Shown here piece after piece: positions 9,308 to 18,895 of a stretch of 64,000 bases of DNA (position 1 is the first letter of the stretch; the number at the start of each line of letters is the position of its first letter). The DNA comes from Coriobacteriia bacterium. Its GTDB lineage: Bacteria > Actinomycetota > Coriobacteriia > Anaerosomatales > Anaerosomataceae. The notes beneath the pieces are model-generated. The model made no database searches. It had not been told where the DNA came from and saw only the letters and a program-made list of their open reading frames with translations. A program made the translations under genes and the position numbers. The stretch is taken from positions 62,001 to 126,000 of the forward strand of contig JAFGVD010000003.1 of assembly GCA_016938135.1 (NCBI GenBank), read 5' to 3'.

Positions 9308-9588
9308 GCTATCCCTCCTCAGGATCGAAGCGTGCCACAGCCGACCACAGGCCGTTTGGCGCTTGTAGGAGAGATCACAGATTGATGGCCACACCAGAAA
9401 CGACAAGATCGACCGTAGCGGGCCGGTCTCACCATTGACTCCCCGACGAAGAAGGTGACCGCATAAGCGTCGCCGGATCTCTGCCCCCCGCACCGCCACC
9501 CCTCGGGCAGTGCACCTTCTAGGGTACCCAACTGCCCCATTAACGAATCGATGTTTATCGTGAGTTTGAGAGGCACCTCACGGGGCCG
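9308..9588 (-). other. 281-base leader region upstream of the secreted protein; possible structured RNA
   Basis: No convincing gene is present. On the minus strand a hairpin CTGCCC...GGGCAG (9481-9510) is followed by GGCGACGC, GGTCACC and GAGTCAATGGTGAGACCGGCC. I compared it by eye with c-di-GMP, c-di-AMP and cobalamin aptamer consensuses. Only the last stretch loosely resembles a B12 box, and the other core elements are missing. An 85-codon ORF (9319-9576) covers the region but shows no recognisable family or SD. Confidence 0.3.
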
Positions 9589-10836
9589 CTAACCCGTCAC
9601 CACGCGGTCTCGTCCGGCATCCTTGGCTGCGTACATCGCCTCGTCCGCACGTGACAGAACGCGGTCGAGGCTCTCGCCGGTCTCGGCCTGGACAACGCCG
9701 ATACTGACGGTGAGCGTTATCTGGTTCTTGCCGGCGATGACCGCATGCCCTGACACCCGTGCGCGGACTCGCTCGGCAAGACGGACCATCGACTCGATGG
9801 GTGTGTCGGGCGCTACGATCAAGAACTCCTCGCCACCAAGCCTTCCCACAACATCGTAGGTGCGGCTCTCTGCGCGGAGTATGGCGGCGACGTGCCGGAG
9901 GGCCTCGTCGCCTGCCAGATGTCCGAAGCGGTCGTTGACGGATTTGAAGTGGTCGAGGTCGAGCATCGCCACCGCCAGCGGCTTTTCGGTGCGCTCGGCG
10001 CGCGCGAGCTCCTCGTTCAAGCGGGCGAGAGCACCGCGACGGTTCAGGACCTCTGTCAGCTCGTCGGTGACAGCGACCTCGGCCAGTTGGTCATTGGCTT
10101 CCTGGATGCGTCTGCCAAGCCGGTTGGTCATGAACAGGATCGATGCAGCCGCCGCGATTGCGGACAGCACGCCAAGCACTGCAAGGGTGATCGCGTTGGC
10201 TTGCAGCTGGTCGTCGATCGCGGCCAGCGGTATCTCCACCGTTGTGGCGCCTGCAACCTGGCCGAGTTCGTAGTGCTGCGCCTCGTGGCAGCCGATGCAC
10301 GATGAGGTGACTGTGAGGCGCTCCATGTAGCGGTAGGCACGCCTGCCGTTCTCATCCTCAGTGATCGTCGACCTAGACTCACTGTTGGACTGGAAAGCGA
10401 GCAGCGATTCTCGTTCCCACTCGTCCGGCATGTTGGCTGAGTTGATGGCTTCCAGCGCGACGAGGTGGTAGGTGACTCCCATCTTTGCCTCGAGCAGCTG
10501 TGATATCTCCGATGCCATGATGGCGGGATTGCGTAGCGTCATCTGCGTGCCGTCGGTCGTCTCGATGACCGCATCCACCCCCAGTTCCTCGAGGTAGGGG
10601 TTCGGCTCGACGCCGGGGCCCATGACCACCCAGACGCCGTCATTCTCGGCGTTCCAGGCGCGCGCCGTCACAACCAGGTCGAAGTGGTTCTCGGCCTGTT
10701 GGTGTAGCGAGTCGAACAGCAGGGCCCGTGTCCGGACGTAGATGGATGTGTAGGTGAGCGCGGTGAAAAGAACCGCCGCCACGATCAGCTCGACGGTAAA
10801 ACGCTTGATTCCCGTGGGCGTGCACAGAATACGCAT
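9589..10836 (-). CDS. Diguanylate cyclase with a Tll0287-like heme-binding sensor domain
   Basis: This membrane protein makes c-di-GMP from GTP. One transmembrane helix lies near residues 15-35, followed by an extracytoplasmic sensor domain with SSCIGCHE, a CxxCH c-type heme motif in the setting of DUF3365/Tll0287-like domains. A second helix (about 220-245) follows, then a GGDEF domain with active-site GGEEF. An RxxD inhibitory site (RTYD) lies five residues before GGEEF, so product feedback is likely. I chose the ATG at 10836 because GGAAGG precedes it; the track's TTG start at 10857 lacks an SD. It is transcribed in the same direction as the secreted protein. Redox or gas sensing through heme is inferred from the motif. 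Confidence 0.9.
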   Translation of the reverse strand: MRILCTPTGIKRFTVELIVAAVLFTALTYTSIYVRTRALLFDSLHQQAENHFDLVVTARAWNAENDGVWVVMGPGVEPNPYLEELGVDAVIETTDGTQMTLRNPAIMASEISQLLEAKMGVTYHLVALEAINSANMPDEWERESLLAFQSNSESRSTITEDENGRRAYRYMERLTVTSSCIGCHEAQHYELGQVAGATTVEIPLAAIDDQLQANAITLAVLGVLSAIAAAASILFMTNRLGRRIQEANDQLAEVAVTDELTEVLNRRGALARLNEELARAERTEKPLAVAMLDLDHFKSVNDRFGHLAGDEALRHVAAILRAESRTYDVVGRLGGEEFLIVAPDTPIESMVRLAERVRARVSGHAVIAGKNQITLTVSIGVVQAETGESLDRVLSRADEAMYAAKDAGRDRVVTG

Positions 10837-10904
10837 AGGCCCTTCCACGCGCATCAACGCATTTGCCTGCTTCTATATTGTATCGGCAGGAGTACGTTAG
10901 TGTG

Positions 10905-11807
10905 TTAACGAGGGGAGACGTGTGCATCGATGCCAGATCGCGACCTGACGGTACGAGCGCGCTGCACTCGCCACGCGATCATCGCTGCCAGCACAAGCGC
11001 CAGCGCGACGTAGAACACCGGGTAGAACCACTCGGGGGCGGTGACCACCGGCTGGCGGTCGCGCAGGAAGTGGTTGCCCAGCCGCACGAGCGTGAAGCCC
11101 GTCGCGTAAGCGAGGAAAGGGACGCCGTCCGGGAGGGTGCGCGCACGTCTTGGCGGCGCGTCGGTCGGTGCTACGGGCGTGCGACCCATCAGCCACAGGG
11201 CAAGCAGGCCAAAGAGCACAGCACCCGCCATTTCGTAGAGTTGCGTGGGATGCACCGGTTCCACCACGCCTGCAAAGGCGTTCAGCAGCCCGCTCGTCCC
11301 GCTCGTCATCTGCGCCTCCCACACGTGGCTGCCCACGGGATAGCGCACGCCCCACGGCAGGCTCGTGGGAAGGCCATAGCAGCAGCCGTTGAGGAAGCAG
11401 CCGGTCCGCATGAGCACCTGGCCCACCACGAGCGCGGGTACCGCCGCATCGGCGAGACGCCATACGGGCAGCTTCCATGCACGCGCAAGCAAGATGCCAA
11501 CGAGCGTTGCCAGCATGAGGCCGCCATAGAGTGAGTAGCCCGCCCAGCTTGCCGCCCAGATCCGCGATGGGTCTTGCACATAGAATCGCCACGCAACGAA
11601 CAGGTCCAGAACGCGCGCGCCCACGATGCCCGAGACAAGCGCCAGCGCGTAGACCGCTAGCACCCGTCGCCAGGGGAGTCCTCGGCGCCCGGCGAACCAG
11701 GCGCCCACGAGCGGCGCTGCAATCCACGCCAGCGTGTAGAACGTGCTGTACGCACGCAGCACGAACTGCGTGTCGCCGATGGCGAACTCGAGCAGGATCT
11801 GTCTCAT
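10905..11807 (-). CDS. lgt: Prolipoprotein diacylglyceryl transferase family protein
   Basis: A 300-residue polytopic membrane protein of the Lgt family, which transfers diacylglycerol from phosphatidylglycerol to the lipobox cysteine of prolipoproteins. It shows about seven hydrophobic segments and the signature region MRTGCFLNGCCYGLP followed by HPTQLYE. In classical Lgt the signature is GRxGNFxN; here it reads MRTGCFLNGCCYG, a variant seen in divergent members. It may therefore be a paralogue rather than the main Lgt. It sits seven bases downstream of the subtilisin gene on the same strand. Several lipoprotein genes lie in the window, which fits the function without proving it. Confidence 0.8.
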   Translation of the reverse strand: MRQILLEFAIGDTQFVLRAYSTFYTLAWIAAPLVGAWFAGRRGLPWRRVLAVYALALVSGIVGARVLDLFVAWRFYVQDPSRIWAASWAGYSLYGGLMLATLVGILLARAWKLPVWRLADAAVPALVVGQVLMRTGCFLNGCCYGLPTSLPWGVRYPVGSHVWEAQMTSGTSGLLNAFAGVVEPVHPTQLYEMAGAVLFGLLALWLMGRTPVAPTDAPPRRARTLPDGVPFLAYATGFTLVRLGNHFLRDRQPVVTAPEWFYPVFYVALALVLAAMIAWRVQRARTVRSRSGIDAHVSPR

Positions 11808-11814
11808 CGGCGGC

Positions 11815-14370
11815 CTATTCTGTAGGCACCGGTTTCGACAAGGTGAAGACGGCGTTGATGGTCCAGCCGTCTGAGACCATCACCATCTCACCGGACATCT
11901 TGAGCGTGTCTCCTGACCGGCTTACCTGTGCGGTCATAGGAGGCATGGAGTCAGCCGGTGTGATGGTCAGCGTCGTGCCCGAGTACGTCACGGTGACATC
12001 GGTCGGGTCGCTGTCCGCCTCTTCCATGATGGCGTTGAAGTTGACGAACATGGTGCCGGTGCCCTGGCCATCGTCGCCCACCGTCAGATCGAGCGTCATG
12101 GGCGCGGGTTTGCCGACCAGTGCCTGCAGTATCTCGGCCGTGCAACCCTGTTCCTCGGCAATGTCTGCATCCACGTCCACTTTCGTGAAGGTGAACGTGC
12201 CGGACCAGTGCCCGTTGATGTCGATGTCTTCGATGGTGATGATGCTCTTGGCGCCGTTATCCAGACGGGTCACGACGATCGTGCCCTTGTCCTCGGGCAG
12301 CGTCACGTTCCACTCCGCCTCACCGGCGCTGCTGAGCGTCTGCTGTGTCTTGCCGCCGATGGCCATGTTCTCGCCGTACACATCGATCTTGAGCGTGGCG
12401 CCCTTCTCGCCGACGGCCTCAACGATGCCCTTCACCTGGTACTCGCCAAGATCGCCGGTGATGGCGACCGCATCGACCACGCCGAGCTTCTCGAGGTCCT
12501 CGGGGGTCATCGCGGCAAGGCCCTTCTCGGCGCGAAGGTCGTTGATGACCTTGAGGACCGCCTGGTCCACGGCCAGGATCTTGCCGCCCATACCAGCGTC
12601 TATCGCGACCGGCGGCGCCTTGGGATCGTTGGGGTTCGCCACGCTCGTGCGCGCGGTCTCGGTGAGGATGCGCTTTATGTCGCCCGCGCTCAGCTTTGGG
12701 TTGAGCGACTTGAGGATCGCTGCCGCCGCAGCCACGTGCGGCGCGGCAAAGCTGCTGCCGTCCTGCATCTCGGCGCCGCCGGCACCCTTGAGGCCGACCA
12801 CCGAGTCGCTTCCCGGCGCGCCAAGGGTGATCTCGTAGTCGTCGCTGGCTTTGTCGGCGTAATCTGCGGTCTTGCCGTCCTTTTCAAGCGCGCCCACGGT
12901 GATCATGTTGTCCAGCGCCAGTCCGCTCGGGTACCGCTTGGAGCCGTCCATGACGTTGCCACCGTTGCCGCCCGAGCATACGAAGAGCACGTCGGGGTGG
13001 TCGGCCGCCATCTTCGTGAAGAAGCGCTTGTAAGTCTCCACCTCTTTAGGGTCTGCATCGCTGTTGCCCCACGAGCAGTTGATGACCTTGGCGCCGTTCT
13101 CGATCTGCTTTGTGATCGCCACGAGCGAGCCTATCGAGTAGGACTTCCCGTTGTACCACACCAATTTGGTGGGGTCGTCGGGGTCCGGCGTGCTCGTGGT
13201 ATCGCCGTACTTGCCGGTGAAGTGGTTGATCATCGAGATGGTGAGCTTTTCGCCGAGAGGACCGGCCACGCCCGAAGGCCCACCGTTGTCCGGGTCGCCG
13301 CCGATGATCGTGCTCACCGCCGTGCCGTGGCTCCCTGCCTCGTTGGTCGAGCCATTCTTGTGCGCCTTGGCATTGGCCAGCTCTCCGGCCTCTTCGTCCG
13401 GGAACTCGACGTTTACGTTGCCCTCGAACTCGTTCTCTGCGCTTTCACCGGGCATGTAGATGCCATCATCGACGACGCCGACTTTCACCTTGTTGAGTTC
13501 AACGCCGGAGCCTTTGATGTAGGTCCACGCTTTGTCGACGCCCACGGCCTTGTAGCCGTCACCGGCGCCACCGGCGTACACCGGGTCGTCGTAAGGACTC
13601 TGGCGCACGCCCCAGATCTCGGCGTCCTGGTAGACCTGCGAGACCGGGTACGCGTAGTCGACGTTCGCGTCGGCCTCGGCATCAGCTATTGCGGCTACCA
13701 GGTCGTCTTCGGTTGTTCCGGTGAACTCTACCTGGTAGAGGTTGACGTATTCGACCTCGCCCACGACGCTTCCGCCCAGCGCGTCCGCAGTCTTCTCGGC
13801 GTCTTTCCGAGACGCCCCGTCCACCATCACCATGCAGATCTGGTTGGCGGGCACCTCGCCCCACTCGGCGGTCTCGATGAGCGAGTCGCGGCTTGGGACG
13901 GACGATTCGAGCGCGCCCATCTCGGGGCCGTCGGCAAGCGCTCCGCCACCGTTGCCCAGAAGTGCCCAGGCGCCGATGCCGCTGCCCACGACTACGACCG
14001 CAGCGATGATCGCTGCGATGAGCAGGCCGCGCTTCTTGCGCTTAGGAGCCGCAGCGGCGGGTGTTGGAGTTGCGGGTGCGTATGCGGGCTGCGGGGCAGT
14101 CGCTGGTTCACTCTGAGGGGCGGGCGTCGGCGTTGGTTGCGCGGTCACAGCCGGCTGCGGTGCAACCGGAGCGCTGAACAGCCCGGGTATGTTCTGCGCG
14201 GGCACCCAGCCGTCCAGCGATGGATGCCATACGGGGTCGAGCGCGGCTATGCGTCCTTCTCGGGCATAGGAAACGAGGTCCTCCCAGGTGTACGGGCCGC
14301 CCTGCCAGCCGCTCGGATCGTTCACCTTGCGTACCTGCCAGCCGCTCCCGGTGTTCGAGCTTTCAGTCAT
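11815..14370 (-). CDS. GYF_2 domain - transmembrane - subtilisin-like (S8) serine protease
   Basis: An 851-residue multidomain protein. Residues about 8-65 form a GYF_2 (DUF4339) domain (GPYTWEDLVSYAREGRI...DPVWHPSLDGWVPA). A Pro/Ala/Thr/Gln-rich linker and a single transmembrane helix (about 113-140, preceded by KRKKR) follow, so the GYF domain is cytoplasmic and the rest external. The protease carries the S8 triad: Asp in VGVVDDG, His in SHGTAVSTIIGG and Ser in GSSFAAPH, with oxyanion Asn in INCSWGN. A pro-region-like part lies between the helix and protease. The last 250 residues are beta-rich domains of unknown type. The long plus-strand ORF over this gene is a shadow. Substrate unknown. 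Confidence 0.92.
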   Translation of the reverse strand: MTESSNTGSGWQVRKVNDPSGWQGGPYTWEDLVSYAREGRIAALDPVWHPSLDGWVPAQNIPGLFSAPVAPQPAVTAQPTPTPAPQSEPATAPQPAYAPATPTPAAAAPKRKKRGLLIAAIIAAVVVVGSGIGAWALLGNGGGALADGPEMGALESSVPSRDSLIETAEWGEVPANQICMVMVDGASRKDAEKTADALGGSVVGEVEYVNLYQVEFTGTTEDDLVAAIADAEADANVDYAYPVSQVYQDAEIWGVRQSPYDDPVYAGGAGDGYKAVGVDKAWTYIKGSGVELNKVKVGVVDDGIYMPGESAENEFEGNVNVEFPDEEAGELANAKAHKNGSTNEAGSHGTAVSTIIGGDPDNGGPSGVAGPLGEKLTISMINHFTGKYGDTTSTPDPDDPTKLVWYNGKSYSIGSLVAITKQIENGAKVINCSWGNSDADPKEVETYKRFFTKMAADHPDVLFVCSGGNGGNVMDGSKRYPSGLALDNMITVGALEKDGKTADYADKASDDYEITLGAPGSDSVVGLKGAGGAEMQDGSSFAAPHVAAAAAILKSLNPKLSAGDIKRILTETARTSVANPNDPKAPPVAIDAGMGGKILAVDQAVLKVINDLRAEKGLAAMTPEDLEKLGVVDAVAITGDLGEYQVKGIVEAVGEKGATLKIDVYGENMAIGGKTQQTLSSAGEAEWNVTLPEDKGTIVVTRLDNGAKSIITIEDIDINGHWSGTFTFTKVDVDADIAEEQGCTAEILQALVGKPAPMTLDLTVGDDGQGTGTMFVNFNAIMEEADSDPTDVTVTYSGTTLTITPADSMPPMTAQVSRSGDTLKMSGEMVMVSDGWTINAVFTLSKPVPTE

Positions 14371-14563
14371 TGCCGCCTCCCCTGGCGAGTCCCCGCGCGC
14401 TTCTCGCGCTTGGGCTCATCCTATAGGGAGGTGGCGCAGCGCTCAAGGCGGGCGTCGGCGTGCTCGGGACTGTCATGAAGCCAGAAGAGCGCCCCTGAGA
14501 CGGCTTGTCCAACCCGTCTGATAGAGTCGAGGGTAGACATGGAAGCTACCCGGGGAGTCGCTC

Positions 14564-15310
14564 ATGGCTGATGAGTTCTGTACTGCATGTGGATCCGCAC
14601 GAACTGAGGGGGCGCAGTTTTGTACCAAGTGCGGAGCGCGCTTTGAGAACGGGCCACCCGTTGCACCGCAGTACGTGCAGCCAGATGCGTACGTACACCC
14701 AGCTGCTGCGCCTCGCAAGAAATCGAAGTGGGTCAAGGTCATCCTGTTCAGCATGCTCGCGGCCGGTCTCGTGTTCGCGATCGGTATGGGCGTGCTTGTC
14801 TGGATCGTGATGAGTGGAGCTGGCGAGTGTGCCAGCGGCACCGGCAACAGTGTCACTGTCGACAATGCGGGCATCTCGGCGGACCAGCTTCGTATCACCG
14901 AGGAGTTTGGTCTGCCCCAGGTGTTCACCGTGGTGATAGGCGAGGACATCATAGATGCTGCCGAAGGTGGCGATCTGGATGCTCACCGCGTGGAGTTCTG
15001 GGACTATCCCGAGATGGGCGCGCGTATCGTGTTCCGCGACGGCGCCGTTGTGGGCACCCGTGATATCGAGGTGCTGCCCGATGCGTTTGCGTATCCGGAG
15101 ATATCCCCTCTGTCGTTCGCCGAGGGCATGAGCCCCGGCGAGGTCTCTTCTCTCATAGGGATCGAACCTGGCGGCAGTGCGCAAATCACCCCTGAGATCG
15201 CGCAAGGGCTGGAAGTGCTGGTGTGGGATGGCGTTTTGTCCTGCACGTTCGAGAACGGTGGTCTGGTCGCTGCTGAGACGGCGCCTGTGATGGGGGAGGT
15301 GGCGCAGTGA
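14564..15310 (+). CDS. Zinc-ribbon membrane protein of unknown function
   Basis: A 248-residue protein with an N-terminal zinc ribbon (CTACGSARTEGAQFCTKCG, residues 6-24), a short Pro/Ala linker, a basic KKSKWVK stop and a single transmembrane helix about 63-85. The external 160 residues have no family I recognise. The layout (cytoplasmic metal-binding module, helix, external domain) matches the neighbouring GYF_2-subtilisin gene, which is transcribed divergently. The start is the ATG after GGGGAG. The stop overlaps the GTG start of the next gene, so the two are probably co-translated. Function unknown. Confidence 0.85.
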   Translation: MADEFCTACGSARTEGAQFCTKCGARFENGPPVAPQYVQPDAYVHPAAAPRKKSKWVKVILFSMLAAGLVFAIGMGVLVWIVMSGAGECASGTGNSVTVDNAGISADQLRITEEFGLPQVFTVVIGEDIIDAAEGGDLDAHRVEFWDYPEMGARIVFRDGAVVGTRDIEVLPDAFAYPEISPLSFAEGMSPGEVSSLIGIEPGGSAQITPEIAQGLEVLVWDGVLSCTFENGGLVAAETAPVMGEVAQ

Positions 15311-16479
15311 AGCATTGGCTGGATGATGAGAGTGGCTTCGCCATCACCACGCTCCTGCTTATCGTCAGTGTGGCGACATCGGTGATCGTTGGCGGCTCCA
15401 GCACAGTTGCGGCCGTCCAGAACCGAGCCGATCTTGTTGAAGCGAGCGATCAGATGGCAAGCGTGGCTGCTGAAATCGAGGCGCGAACCGCCGGCGACGA
15501 TTCGCCGCGGGCTGAGGCATTGCGTGACTATGCAGGGCAGATGCGCTCAACATCAGACGCGATGACCGCGGGAGCGAACCAGGAAGTCTTCGTTGCGGTC
15601 CGCAACAATATTGGAGACGCGGTCCTCACACCGCTTCAAGGCGGCAAGCTGATCACGGCTGCGAAGTTCGGGTGGGACCTGAAGACGGGTTGGGAGCTAG
15701 GCGACACCGCCATGAACTCGTGGGGCATCACCGATCCTGGCGCAGACCCGCTCATCGCACAGCTTCAGGCCCTCAGGGTGGACAAGGACTACAACAAGCC
15801 TGTGGAGCAGGCTATCGCTGAGGCGAAGCTGCGGGGTGCCCGGGCGGTTGTAGCCCAGGCCGATCCCGGACTCAGCGGCGACGAGCTGACTGCGGCCGCT
15901 TCACAGCTGGTCCTCGATATCGAGACGACCGGCGATCAGGCGGGCGCAGGTTCTGACTTCCACAACGGTTATCTCGCTCAGGTGATGAGCGGAATCGGTT
16001 TCAACATCCCCGATGATGCGGCGATGGGTGATGATTCTTCTGGTGATGACGAGTACACGGACGATGCATCCGGTGACGCCGCCAATGATGGTGGGCAGGT
16101 CGCAGTAGGCGGGCCGCTGACGGAGGGTGTGTGGGACGTCGAAGCGCTTCAGTTCAAGGTGGACGGCTTCATATCCTCAGAACAGGCGCTATCTCAGCCG
16201 TTCGATAGCAAGGTGGATGGTACCGGCTATTCAAGCCAGCGCACGCAGTACTGGTTTGAGGCTGACGGAACCATGGGCTACAAGTGGAACGGTTTCTACT
16301 ACGAGGGTACGTACACATTCGATGGATGCACCGGCGAAGTAGTCCTTGATCCCGGGCGGATGCCCGAGGCCCTTGAAGGCGTGTCCTTCTACTATGATTC
16401 CGCGTCCGACCGCCTCTATGTCGTGGAGCACATCTACTATGGCGAGCGGTACGACCGGGCAGTCAGGCTGCACCACTGA
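15307..16479 (+). CDS. Membrane-anchored protein of unknown function
   Basis: A 390-residue protein starting at GTG within the stop of the zinc-ribbon gene (GTGA). The N-terminus has one hydrophobic segment (about 11-40) that may be a signal anchor. A helical region to about residue 220 follows, then an acidic Asp/Ser-rich linker (GDDSSGDDEYTDDASGD). The C-terminal 125 residues form a beta-rich domain with aromatic repeats (YWFEADGTMGYKWNGFYYEGTYTFDG), which resembles small secreted repeat domains built from FxxDGT-type strands. I do not recognise the family. Co-translation suggests a joint function with the zinc-ribbon protein. Confidence 0.75.
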   Translation: MKHWLDDESGFAITTLLLIVSVATSVIVGGSSTVAAVQNRADLVEASDQMASVAAEIEARTAGDDSPRAEALRDYAGQMRSTSDAMTAGANQEVFVAVRNNIGDAVLTPLQGGKLITAAKFGWDLKTGWELGDTAMNSWGITDPGADPLIAQLQALRVDKDYNKPVEQAIAEAKLRGARAVVAQADPGLSGDELTAAASQLVLDIETTGDQAGAGSDFHNGYLAQVMSGIGFNIPDDAAMGDDSSGDDEYTDDASGDAANDGGQVAVGGPLTEGVWDVEALQFKVDGFISSEQALSQPFDSKVDGTGYSSQRTQYWFEADGTMGYKWNGFYYEGTYTFDGCTGEVVLDPGRMPEALEGVSFYYDSASDRLYVVEHIYYGERYDRAVRLHH

Positions 16480-16495
16480 GACGATCTGCAACGAG

Positions 16496-16527
16496 AAACG
16501 CCCCGCCGATCATTCGACGGGGCGTTT
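16496..16527. terminator. Bidirectional rho-independent terminator between convergent genes
   Basis: AAACGCCCCG pairs with CGGGGCGTTT around a 12-base loop. A-rich and T-rich flanks on both sides allow termination of the plus-strand gene ending at 16479 and the minus-strand gene ending at 16547. Confidence 0.85.
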
Positions 16528-16546
16528 GTCTTTGTCGCTCGCTGCC

Positions 16547-17191
16547 TTACGCGTCAATAGGCAGCAGATCATAGTAGTCCTCGGGTGTCTGCGGCTTGTT
16601 GAGGATGAGGCCCTCGCTGCTGAAGACGTTCACCTTGGTTCCCTCCATGTAGAACTCCACGGAGTCCACCGTAGGGAACTGCGCCAGAGTGTATACGACC
16701 TGGGCGACGCGCGCGGTCACCGAGAAGGTGCCGCCGCCGTCATCGAAGCTGTCCGAGAGATCCACTTTGGCGACGCCGTCTTTGATCGTGAGACCCAGAA
16801 GCTCCGTGCCCTCAGGTATCACCGTAGCGATGGCCGGCCAGGTCTGCTGCTCAGCCGCGGTGGGGCCTTCCAGTAGCGCCTCCATGGTGGCGGAGGCGAT
16901 ACCGACGCTGTAGGGGAGCGTGCGCTCCACGCCCAGTGAGTTCTCGCCGGCTTCGACCCAGTACAGCCGCACCGTCATCTCGGTGGGAGGCTCCTCGTCG
17001 TCGGCGACGGGCTCGCTGGCGTCAGCGGGCTCCTCGGCGGTAGTCGTGTCGGTGGTGTTCGTGGACGTGGCGGTGTCCTCGTCGGCAGGAGCAGGCTCGT
17101 CTTTCTTGCAGCCGCCAAGGGCGCCAAGCGTGAACACAAGCGCCAACACCAACGCGAGTGATGCTAGGCGGGTCATTCGTGTGCGGTCCAT
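16547..17191 (-). CDS. GerMN domain lipoprotein
   Basis: A 214-residue lipoprotein. The signal peptide MDRTRMTRLASLALVLALVFTLGALGGC ends in a lipobox, followed by a long Thr/Glu/Asp-rich linker. The C-terminal domain (about 85-190; RTLPYSVGIASATMEALLEGPT... GVAKVDLSDSF...ARVAQVVYTLAQFPTVDSVEFYMEG) matches the GerMN fold found in GerM-type sporulation proteins and in many actinobacterial lipoproteins such as LpqB. I placed the start at the ATG at 17191, which has GGAGG five bases upstream, rather than at the longer track start. Presence of GerMN does not imply sporulation; the role is unknown, probably in the envelope. Confidence 0.88.
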   Translation of the reverse strand: MDRTRMTRLASLALVLALVFTLGALGGCKKDEPAPADEDTATSTNTTDTTTAEEPADASEPVADDEEPPTEMTVRLYWVEAGENSLGVERTLPYSVGIASATMEALLEGPTAAEQQTWPAIATVIPEGTELLGLTIKDGVAKVDLSDSFDDGGGTFSVTARVAQVVYTLAQFPTVDSVEFYMEGTKVNVFSSEGLILNKPQTPEDYYDLLPIDA

Positions 17192-17344
17192 CTCGGCCTC
17201 CGATGTTGGATGGCGACATGCCGGTCGCTGTCCCGTTGTAGACGTCCTACCCTCTATGATGCGCGTTGATCGCAAAAGGTTCCAGCCATGCGACGGACGG
17301 CACTCTGGCTTGCTCGGACTGGCGCGAAACGCGTGCGTCAGGCA

Positions 17345-17384
17345 TACTATCGCAGCGTCCCCCCAATGCGTGGAGGACGCTGCG
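17345..17384 (+). promoter_or_regulatory. Candidate -10 element and 10-bp hairpin in the purA leader
   Basis: TACTAT (17345-17350) resembles a -10 box. It is followed at once by CGCAGCGTCC...GGACGCTGCG, a perfect 10-bp inverted repeat with a 14-base loop. No clear -35 box is seen. It could be an operator or a stable 5' end of the purA transcript. Confidence 0.45.
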
Positions 17385-17457
17385 CGTGCCGTACACGGTA
17401 GTCGGTGCGCCCGGTCCGGGAGCGGCGGCGAGGGTCCGCGGGACCGAACATTTCTAG

Positions 17458-18759
<1,302 letters not shown>

Positions 18760-18790
18760 GCGATTGCGGCAACCTATAGCTTTCTGTACT

Positions 18791-18826
18791 AGAAGCCGCC
18801 CTAGTCCTAAAGGACAGGCGGCTTCT
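18791..18826 (+). terminator. Rho-independent terminator after purA
   Basis: AGAAGCCGCC pairs with GGCGGCTTCT, and an inner GTCCT/AGGAC pair extends the stem. It lies 32 bases after the purA stop. Confidence 0.8.
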
Positions 18827-18895
18827 TGCCGATTATTAACGGTAGAAGGATATGATAATCGGCAGGATTGAGCCGCCCAAAGGTCACACGCTGAA

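Noticed and set aside
9589-9600. c-di-GMP riboswitch linking the diguanylate cyclase to the secreted protein
   Set aside because: I looked for the GEMM-I consensus in 9308-9588 on the minus strand and did not find its conserved core.
12208-14478. 756-residue plus-strand ORF
   Set aside because: It lies on the opposite strand of the subtilisin-like gene, has low-complexity Arg/Val/Asp-rich sequence and no recognisable domain. It is a high-GC shadow.
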